Origin: Glandiceps talaboti | Taxonomy: Eukaryota; Hemichordata; Enteropneusta; Spengelidae | DNA length: 64,000 bases | Reading direction: 5' to 3' | Assembly: GCF_964340395.1 (NCBI RefSeq) | Contig: NC_135569.1 | Location: 9,593,540-9,657,539 of the forward strand | Shown: positions 35,655-64,000 of the stretch, in pieces | Numbering within the stretch: position 1 is the first letter of the stretch | Layout of the letters: each line of letters opens with the position of its first letter | Notes under the pieces: model-generated | What the model was told of the DNA's origin: nothing | The model's database searches: none | Seen by the model: the letters and a program-made list of their open reading frames with translations, nothing else | Position numbers and translations under genes: made by a program

Positions 35655-37780
35655 TAGGTTGAATGGTTAGAGTGGTTGGTTTGTAATCTGTACATTGCTG
35701 GTTGTGGAGTCGTAATGGTTGAATGGTTAGAGTGGATGGCTTGTAATCTGTACATTGCTGGTTGTGAAGTCATGATGGTTGAATGGTTAGAGTGGCTGAT
35801 TGTAATCTGTACATTGCTGGTTGTAGAGTCATGATGGTTGAATGGTTAGAGTGGTTGACTTGTAATCTGTACGTTGTTGGTTGTGGAGTCATGATGGTTG
35901 AATGGTTAGAGTGGTTGGCTTGTAATCTATACATTGCTGGTTGTAGAGTCATGATGGTTGAATGGTTAAAGTGGTTGGCTTGTAATCTGTACATTGCTGG
36001 TTGTGGAGTCATGATGGTTGAATGGTTAGAGTGGATGGCTTGTAATCTGTACATTGCTGGTTGTGGAGTCATGATGGTTGAATGGTTAGAGTGGTTGGCT
36101 TGTAATCTGTACATTGCTGGTTGTGGAGTCATGATGGTTGAATGGTTAGAGTGGTTGGCTTGTAATCTGTACATTGCTGGTTGTGAAGTCATGATGGTTG
36201 AATGGTTAGAGTGGTTGGTTTGTAATCTGTACATTGCTGGTTGTATAGGCATGATGGTTGAATGGTTAAAGTGGTTGGCTTGTAATCTGTACATTGCTGG
36301 TTGTGGAGTCATGATGGTTGAATGGTTAGAGTGGTTGGCTTGTAATCTGTACATTGCTGGTTGTGGCGTCATGATAGTTGAATGGTTAGAGTGGTTGGTT
36401 TGTATTCTGTACATTGCTGGTTGTAGAGTCATGATGGTTGAATAGTTAGAGTGGTTGGCTTGTAATCTGTACATTGCTGGTTGTGTAGTCATGATAATTG
36501 AATGGTTAGAGTGGTTGGTTTGTAATCTGTACATTGCTGGTTGTGGAGTCATGATGGTTGAATAGTTAGAGTGGTTGGCTTGTAATCTGTACATTGTTGG
36601 TTGTGGAGTCATGATGGTTGAATGGTTAGAGTGGCTGGCTAGTAATCTGTACATTGCTGGTTGTGGAGTCATGATGGTTGAATGGTTAGAGTGGTTGGCT
36701 TGTAATCTGTACATTGCTGGTTGTAGAGTCATGATGGTTGAATGGTTAGAGTGGTTGGCTTGTAATCTGTACATTGCTGATTGTGGAGTCATGATGGTTG
36801 AATGGTTAGAGTGGTTGGTTTGTAATCTGTACATTGCTGGTTGTAGAGTCTTCATGGTTGAATGGTTAGAGTGGTTGGCTTGTAATCTGTACATTGCTGG
36901 TTGTGAAGTCATGATGGTTGAATGGTTAGAGTGGTTGGCTTGTAATCTGTACATTGCTGGTTGTGTAGTCATGATGGTTGAATGGTTAGAGTGGTCGGCT
37001 TGGAATCTGTACATTGCTGGTTGTATAGGCATGATGGTGGAATGGTTAGAGTGGTTGGCTTGTAATCTGTACATTGCTGGTTGTGGAGTCATGATGGTTG
37101 AATGTTAGAGTGACTGGCTGGTAATCTGTACATTGCTGGTTATAGAGTCATGATGGTTGAATGGTTAGAGTGACTGGCTGGTAATCTGTAAATTGCTGGT
37201 TATAGAGTCGTGATGGTTGAATGGTTAGAGTGGATGGCTTGTAATCTGTACATTGCTGGTTATAGAGTCATGATGGTTGAATGGTTAGAGTGGTTGGCTT
37301 GTAATCTGTAAATTGCTGGTTATAGAGTCATGATGGTTGAATGGTTAGAGTGGTCAGCTTGTAATCTGTACATTGCTGGTTATAGAGTCGTGATGGTTGA
37401 ATGGTTAGAGTGGTTGGCTTGTAATCTGTACATTGCTGGTTGTGGCGTCATGATGGTTGAATGGTTAGAGTGATTGGCTTAATATTATAATCTGTACATT
37501 GCTGGTTGTGGAGTCGTGATTGTTGAATGGTTAGAGTGGTTGGCTTGTAATCTGTACATTGCTGGTTGTGGAGTCATGATGGTTGAATGGTTAGAGTGGT
37601 TGGCTTGTAATCTGTACATTGCTGGTTATGGAGTCATGATGGTTGAATGGTTAGAGTGGATGGCTTGTAATCTGTACATTGCTGGTTGTAGAGTCATGAT
37701 GGTTGAATGGTTAGAGTGGTCAGCTTGTAATCTGTACATTGCTGGTTGTGGAGTCATGATGGTTAAATGGTTAGAGTGGT
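35655..37780. repeat. 60-bp minisatellite, about 35 copies
   Basis: Unit GGTTGAATGGTTAGAGTGG + TTGGCTTGTAATCTG + TACATTGCTGGTTGTGGAGTC + ATGAT. Most copies are exactly 60 bp to about 37090, then a one-base deletion shifts register, and an 8-base insertion occurs near 37480. Because 60 is a multiple of 3 and the unit lacks stops, long ORFs appear on both strands (440 codons on minus, 35770-37092). I treat them as artefacts. Confidence 0.95.
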
Positions 37781-37920
37781 CTGTATTTGTGATAACAAGT
37801 TATACCACTCTTCCTTACAGCATGGATAAATTGTATGCTCCCCAGGGGTTGGGGAGTTCAGTGGGGTGTACTGTTATATGTCTGTGTCAGACGTGATGAC
37901 TGCACAGTGATAGAAACATG

Positions 37921-38220
37921 CATTTATTGAAATAATGATAATAATAATATTAATAATGTTTATTCACCAATATGATAAAATGAACCTTAAATTACATATA
38001 CAGAATATACATGGCAGAGCTAGTCAAGACCTCGGGCTTTCTTCTGATACAATACGGAAAACGACTAAAGGTCGCTTTATCGAGGGTAGAACGCCCGCAT
38101 TAGTGAGCTTCTGTTGCCTTCACATGAATCACAGTGAGCAGAATAGCCTTAGGGGTCTAGCAACAAGACTAGTCAAGCTTGCATCTCTAGGAATAGTGTT
38201 CAGAGATCTCTAAGCCTTCT
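37921..38220 (-). mobile_element. Possible LINE or SINE 3' end
   Basis: (ATAATA)n then AATGTTTATTCACC, which on the minus strand is GGTGAATAAACATT(ATT)n, similar to the tail of the LINE at 23.46 kb. The remaining 250 bp is not recognisable as coding. Confidence 0.35.
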
Positions 38221-38719
38221 TTGTGAAAAATAAAGTGGTTGAATGCTGATCTGAAATGCAAATGATTTCAGTACAGCACTTAAGTTAAATATTAAGATAG
38301 CTGCTACCTTTTGTTTTAAAGACAATGTAGATATAGATTTCTGTATTAATGAAGTGAAGATGTTAACAATAGGTAATTACGGAAATGAATACATTATCAT
38401 AAAATTGTTTTATTATAATTGATTTTTATGCTACTCTGTTAGTTTGTATGTGTAATGATTCAGCCATGTTCTACTGACATACAGAGTTTACTTAAAGCCA
38501 TGATGGTTACACAGGGTCAAAAATGGCCAACTTTAGGTTTAGGTTATGTTGCCATAGTTTTTATGCATTATAACAGTGATCGGACACAAACGACATGTCT
38601 AATATCAAAGTTTTCACATTTAAGATCCTTAGGCATTCAAAAAACAGTTTGTACAAAGAATAGAAAGTCACACATTTTATGGGGAAAGAAAAATAGACCG
38701 AAAATAAGACCTCCATAAT
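38221..38719. other. Non-coding stretch
   Basis: No feature recognised. Confidence 0.3.
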
Positions 38720-39525
38720 GTTATGATGCGCAACATGGTAAAAACCTGTCAAGTATGACGGCCTAGATGGCAAGGATGGTGTTAGCAACTGTACTTTCTC
38801 TATAATGGGGAGAACATAGTACGGCAGAAATCTGCAAAGCATGGCTGCCTAGATGGCAAGGACGGTGTTTGCACCATACTTTCTCTATAGTGGGGAGAAC
38901 AAAGCACAGTAGAAACCTGTCAAGTATGATGGCCTAGATGGCAAAGATGATGTTAGCAACTGTACTTTCTCTATAGTTGGGAGAACACAGCATGGCAGAA
39001 ACCTGTCAAGCATGGCAGCCTGTGTGGCCAGGCTCCATACTTTCTCTATAGTTGGGAGAACACTGCATGGCAGAAACCTGTCAAGCATGGCAGCCTGTGT
39101 GGCCAGGCTCCATACTTTCTCTATAGTTGGGAGAACACTGCATGGCAGAAACCTGTCAAGCATGGCAGCCTGTGTGGCCAGGCTCCATACTTTCTCTATA
39201 GTTGGGAGAACACTGCATGGCAGAAACCTGTCAAGCATGGCAGCCTGTGTGGCCAGGCTCCATACTTTCTCTATAGTTGGGAGAACACAGCATGGCACAA
39301 ACCTGTCAAGCATGGCAGCCTGTGTGGCCAGGCTCCATACTTTCTCTATAGTTGGGAGAACACTGCATGGCAGAAACCTGTCAAGCATGGCAGCCTGTGT
39401 GGCCAGGCTCCATACTTTCTCTATAGTTGGGAGAACACAGCATGGCACAAACCTGTCAAGCATGGCTGCCTAGATGGCAAGGATGATGTTAGCACTGTGC
39501 TTTCTCTATAGTGGGGAGAACACTG
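38720..39525. repeat. 75-bp minisatellite, about 11 copies
   Basis: Core copies from about 38975 to 39460 are nearly identical (CATGGCAGCCTGTGTGGCCA, CTTTCTCTATAGTTGGGAGA). The flanking copies on both sides carry another variant (CTAGATGGCAAGGATG.TGTTAGCA). The unit length is a multiple of 3, which makes open frames on both strands (153 and 192 codons). Confidence 0.95.
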
Positions 39526-40940
39526 AGGCCGCTCAAATGCTAAATACAAATTTATGTTGTGTATTGTAGACAGGTGCTTGAATCTCAAAAACAAGTTTTT
39601 TGGCAGTAACACAACATATAGATATTTAATAGACAATTTGGTATATTTGACTATATCGTATATCATATGCTAGGATGAATTTTTATAGGCAATAGCATGA
39701 ATTTCATGTGATTTGAGCAATGAAGTTATATTCTATCATGTCATTAATTCTTAAGAGTCTCTCGATAAACCTTTTCCATTATGGCATTAGCACATAGTTC
39801 TGATAGTCGCTGTAGATGTGCTGTAAAATAAAAAGCTCTTTTCTCTGTAAAAGTGTGAACAAAGTAACACAGGTCTTGTGTAATGTAGTGTTGATGTTCT
39901 GTTTTTTTTTCGGATGTGCTAGTTTTGTAGGGAATTTTTTCGAATATTTTTTGTGGATGTGGTACAGATAGTATGTTTTGTGCTGTGAAAAGCTATTTTC
40001 ACAGTGAATTTTTCCAGGCTCACATCTCATGTATGTTATAATTTCGTCAGAAATATTAAATGTAACTGAAATTTTCAGCCAAAAGTACATCTTTGATGTT
40101 AGGATAGATGTTATACATTTAGAAATTTTTTCTGAGTTGTGAAAAGTTACTTTGAATTTTTCTAAGCAGTGACACAGTCTTGTGTATATTCATGCTGATT
40201 TTTGTCAGCACTACTAGATTGATTGCAAATTTTTCAGCCAATACTACATCTGTGATAGACGTACCATAGACATTATAAATGTTCTGTGCTACTCTCTTAG
40301 TAAACTACTCTTTCAGTACATTTTTCCCGACAGCACAAGTCTTGTGTGATAAGCGTTGCAGACATCACAATCCATTTATACCTTAAAGCCATTGGAAAGT
40401 AATTCAATTTTCAAACTGTGCAGTTACGGTATCACTGTATTTAGGTTATACATAGCGTGACGTATACTGACTGGTTTTTGACATGACCTTAATCCTTACA
40501 TTGACAGACAGCTGACAGTTTTTGTGATGAAGCATAAAACTTCATGGCACCAACCAGCTCAGCTCAGTTAATGAGATGTTGTATATGTGCAAGAATAAAC
40601 CTAATAAATCCCATGTATAGTTTTGCCTCATATCATAGAAAATTTGCTTATGGCCCCAAAAGAATTTAATAGGGCCTCAAATTCAAGATATTGAAATATC
40701 GAATTTGAAAAAAAAAGTAATTCTTAAAAAGTATGACATATCAATTTCTTTTATTTTATATTAAAGTCTCTGATTTGACCAAAAGTCAAAATAATAGAAG
40801 TTAAAATTTATGATAATTTTGTCATGTTAATGGCGTTAAAGTGATTTGGATGATGGCCTAGAATCTAGGTGATTTTAAATTTTTGAATTTTGATTTCCCA
40901 ATCTGTTTCGAAATGATGAATTCAAAACCCAATCCACATT
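39526..40940. other. Non-coding stretch
   Basis: AT-rich; no gene or clear repeat. Confidence 0.3.
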
Positions 40941-40944
40941 GATT

Positions 40945-41291
40945 CCAGGCTATATGGATAAGGATTTGGTATTTATTTTGGATTTTTAATTTATAAAACA
41001 ATTTCATCATGGCTTCCTTCTTGAAAAATCAATGTGAAACAACAAAGACTGTCTCCGTTTGTAACTCAATACACTGCAAAAAGCTAAAACGTATGTACAA
41101 AGTTTGCTATTGTATGTACAATAAAAACATTTTACACATTTATTAATCTTTTGTAATGTATTGAGTTACAAACAAGGACATGGCATATGTTGTTTCATAT
41201 TGATTTTTCAAGTAGGAAGCCATGATAAAATTGTTTTATAAATTAAAAATCCAAAATAAATACCAAATCCTCATCCACATGGCCACTTTAA
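40945..41291. mobile_element. TTAA-type MITE, copy A
   Basis: Long inverted ends: ATGGATAAGGATTTGGTATT...AAACAATTTCATCATGGC against GCCATGATAAAATTG...AATCCTCATCCACATGGCCACT. TTAA flanks the right end (41288-41291); the left end is worn. Confidence 0.8.
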
Positions 41292-41453
41292 GATAGTAAC
41301 AATATCAAATATTGAATTATCTTTATTTTGATATTTGGAATACTGAATTTGAACAAAAAATGTCTAAATTTTCAAATTCAAATTTGATGATTATGCAGTT
41401 ACTTTTGTTGAGATGTTCAGAATATTGTATTGTCATAACTACTTTATTAAAAT

Positions 41454-41628
41454 CACTAAATATGAAGAAGAACATCTAAATATTTGATTAAGAAATAAAA
41501 ATTGACCATAAATGTGTAATATTATGGTTAAGATATGATAATGGAAAAATATTGTATTAATATTTAATACCTATGGTCAATTTTTATTTCTTAATCAAAT
41601 ATTTAGATGTTCTTCTTCATATTTAGTG
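41454..41628. mobile_element. Palindromic MITE with ~58-bp inverted ends
   Basis: CACTAAATATGAAGAAGAAC...AAATTGACCATA is mirrored by TATGGTCAATTTTTATTTC...GTTCTTCTTCATATTTAGTG with about 60 bp between. Ends look intact, so it is probably young. Confidence 0.85.
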
Positions 41629-41715
41629 TTACTCCCCTATTACAGAGCTGTAGTATATACAATCATGTACTTGTAGGGAGGAGATACGTGTTATGTAGTC
41701 CAAAAGGGTCTAGTC

Positions 41716-42067
41716 TTAAAGTGGCCACATGGATGAGAATTGGGTATTTATTTTGGATTTTTAATTTATAAAACAATTTTATCATGGCTTCCTACTTGAA
41801 AAATCAATGTGAGACAACATAGACCAAGTCTGTGTTTGTAACTCAATACATTGCAAAAGATTAATAAAATAGGCAAAATGTTGTACATACAATGACAAAC
41901 ATTTTACACATTTTTTTTTAGCTTTTTGTACTGTAAAGAGTTTAATACAAAGAAAGACTTGGTCTGCTATTTCACAATATTTTTCAAGTAGATAGCAATT
42001 TATGAAATTGTTTTATAAATTAAAATCCAAAATAAATACCTAATTCTCATCCATATGACCACTTTAA
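41716..42067. mobile_element. TTAA-type MITE, copy B, with intact target duplication
   Basis: TTAA (41716-41719) | AGTGGCCACATGGATGAGAA ... CTCATCCATATGACCACT | TTAA (42064-42067); 344 bp. TTAA duplication is made by piggyBac and Kolobok transposases; the ends do not decide which. Confidence 0.85.
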
Positions 42068-42305
42068 GTGTCAGAGTCTAAAATATAGTACATTGTTTGT
42101 CTGAAAAGGCGTGTCGGGAAAAGGAATTTATACCGAAGATTGACTCTGTTCTTTGCATGAAAAATGGGGAATTTGGGTACTAAAATTTTAACGTACTAGT
42201 ACACACAACATAATTTGATAAGCTTCAGAGCTTTCAACTGCAAACTATCTGTCTTGTTTACTCTATGATAAATGGCGGGAATCCAGGTGTTAATTCAGGT
42301 GTTCA

Positions 42306-42518
42306 TTAACCCTTTCATGACTAGAGACGAGTTTTAAATAATATGGGGACCCAATTTATATGAATATTTTCATAATTACAATAATATTACTTTATTAGGA
42401 AGTAACATTTCTTTAATTCCAGTCTAAAATGAAGTTGATATATGCCAAAAACTTACATAAAACAAGAATTTTGTCCAAACAATTTTGGTGGGAATGTTTT
42501 CAGTAATGAAGGGGTTAA
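42306..42518. mobile_element. piggyBac-like MITE
   Basis: TTAA | CCCTTTCATGACT ... AGTAATGAAGGGG | TTAA, 205 bp between the TTAA sites. Ends starting CCC(T/C)TT next to TTAA are the piggyBac pattern. Confidence 0.75.
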
Positions 42519-42519
42519 T

Positions 42520-43054
42520 TATGTGTTGTCAAGTAGATATACAATTTACAATAGTTTATGTCTAAAATGGAAGAGGGAGACTTTCCTAGAAACTGTTTTG
42601 TTAAATATGATGACGTACGGTGTACTTAATAAAATCTTACATCCTGCACAGTATTGATTCACCTGTGGTAAACATAATCGTGTAGCAGTACACTTAGTAT
42701 GGTGCAGTGCATCCAATCAAACTGATTTTTGGGTCCGCATCAGTGCCCCCAATGCAATCCCGCTTTCAAGCTGTTACCGTACTACTTCTGGATACAGACG
42801 ACCACTAATCTAATTATCGGTATTTTAAGCCAACAACTGTCATTGAACATATTGTTGGTTGTGTGAAAAAAATTATTCAAGTTACAACTGTAGTGTGGTT
42901 TTCAACTAACTTGATGCACAACCGACAGACAGCAAGTTCTTGTGATTACCAATATTTGCAACTGTCTACTCACTACTGATGAAACACAAAAAAATATATT
43001 TCACTTGATGAGCCACAACAAAATATTATTTGTTTTTTACACAGCACACTTAGA
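42520..43054. other. Non-coding stretch
   Basis: No feature recognised. Confidence 0.3.
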
Positions 43055-43208
43055 TGTTATTCCCAAATATTTTTCTTTGTTCAGCCAAGGAAAATATGAG
43101 TGACCTAAGGGGGCTTTGCCACTATGAGTCACTAGACGAGTAGTAACAAAGCCCCTTAGGTCACTAGTATTTCCAGCTGAATGAAGAAAAATGTTGGGGA
43201 ATAATAGA
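43055..43208. mobile_element. Foldback element upstream of the ARHGEF10-like start
   Basis: TGTTATTCCCAAATATTTTT...GTGACCTAAGGGGGCTTTG is mirrored by CAAAGCCCCTTAGGTCAC...AAAAATGTTGGGGAATAATA, about 60-bp arms with scattered mismatches. Confidence 0.75.
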
Positions 43209-43848
43209 ATTCTACCTACGCATAATTATGAAAAATCGGGAAAAATAATGGTGATTTTGAACGTTTTATTTTGGGTATCGTAAACCAGTGACGTAGACAC
43301 AGGTTCTTGTGACATAGAACGACCAGGGTATATAACCCATATTTTCTGTTCAAAGACAATAGCTTGGTTTGAGTATTGTAATAATGCAACACAAACTACT
43401 CTGCAGATATCGTATACTTGCATGTATCTCAATGAATAGAAGTTGCTTTCAGGGGAATAAATGTCTCAAGGGATGATGTCAGTTTGATACAAGTTGAAAG
43501 TATAAATGTATATAGAGTAATGATTTTCTGTCTCTGTGTTACTTACTCTCAGTGTAATCATGATGGAAGCACTAACTAAAAACATCAGAATTATCCACAG
43601 TGCAATTTAAATTACCTGTTTTATTTCCTTCGTAGGACTGACGTCAAAGGATTAAACGGTACACAGGAGGGTTTTCATTTTTATTCTGGAATCAATTTAA
43701 TTTTGATAGCAACACAGCTTTACCGAACTAAAGGAAAGTCAGAGGAAATCAAAGAGAAGAAGCAAGCTCGCATTGGACAAACAAAGAAAATAGATCTTTT
43801 TGTAGTTGTCAGACTTGACGTTTGACCGGATTCGACCTTTGACCCAAT

Positions 43849-63946
<20,098 letters not shown>

Positions 63947-64000
63947 GTAAGTTTAATATTTACATTTAATTTATTTAGACTTACACATTTTTGATTTGCG

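Noticed and set aside
35770-37092. 440-codon minus-strand ORF with 20-residue repeats
   Set aside because: It is the 60-bp minisatellite; the opposite strand is equally open, there is no unique N- or C-terminal domain, and frame changes occur at 37.09 and 37.48 kb.
38885-39473. 192- and 153-codon ORFs on opposite strands
   Set aside because: Produced by the 75-bp minisatellite, whose length is a multiple of three.
35655-39525. CRISPR-like regular array
   Set aside because: Units are contiguous with no unique spacers, and the genome is eukaryotic.

Overview
This window is nuclear DNA from an invertebrate animal. The evidence is a low gene density, introns of up to 12 kb with GT..AG junctions, a genome that looks AT-rich, many short non-autonomous transposons, and protein matches to animal families. 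The repeat load (CR1-like LINE ends, a Crypton fragment, hAT-, piggyBac- and TTAA-type MITEs) and a CCCH-PARP gene pair would suit a marine lophotrochozoan or an invertebrate deuterostome. I cannot name the species from the sequence.

Layout. 1-10 kb: no convincing host gene; degenerate repeats, four foldback (palindromic) elements and one exon of a Crypton-type tyrosine recombinase. 10.2-12.5 kb (+): a CCCH-zinc-finger/PARP gene with one four-finger module, broken inside its catalytic domain. 14.2-20.7 kb (-): an intact paralogue facing it tail to tail, with three copies of the four-finger module (12 CCCH fingers) and a complete mono-ADP-ribosyltransferase-type PARP domain, in three exons with phase-matched junctions. 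21.5-23.3 kb: long (CATA)n/(GTAT)n microsatellites. 23.5-24.1 kb: 5'-truncated LINE. 24.2-26.1 kb (-): an intronless glycosyltransferase resembling bacterial OpgH/MdoH glucan glucosyltransferases. 26-43 kb: no convincing gene, but MITE families, a 60-bp minisatellite (35.7-37.8 kb) and a 75-bp minisatellite (38.7-39.5 kb). 43.8 kb to the right edge (+): the 5' part of a Rho guanine-nucleotide exchange factor of the ARHGEF10 type; ten coding exons (550 codons) carry an acidic N-terminus and most of the DH domain, and the gene runs out of the window.

Biology. The two CCCH-PARP genes resemble the vertebrate ZAP/PARP12/TIPARP group, in which the finger module binds RNA and the PARP domain marks proteins with ADP-ribose; several members are antiviral. 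The triplicated module beside a decayed single-module paralogue looks like a fast-evolving innate-immunity locus. The glycosyltransferase is a candidate horizontal transfer from bacteria. ARHGEF10 is an ordinary conserved gene whose introns collect repeats. Two dispersed repeats there have been internally amplified into tandem arrays. I see no functional link between the three loci beyond proximity.
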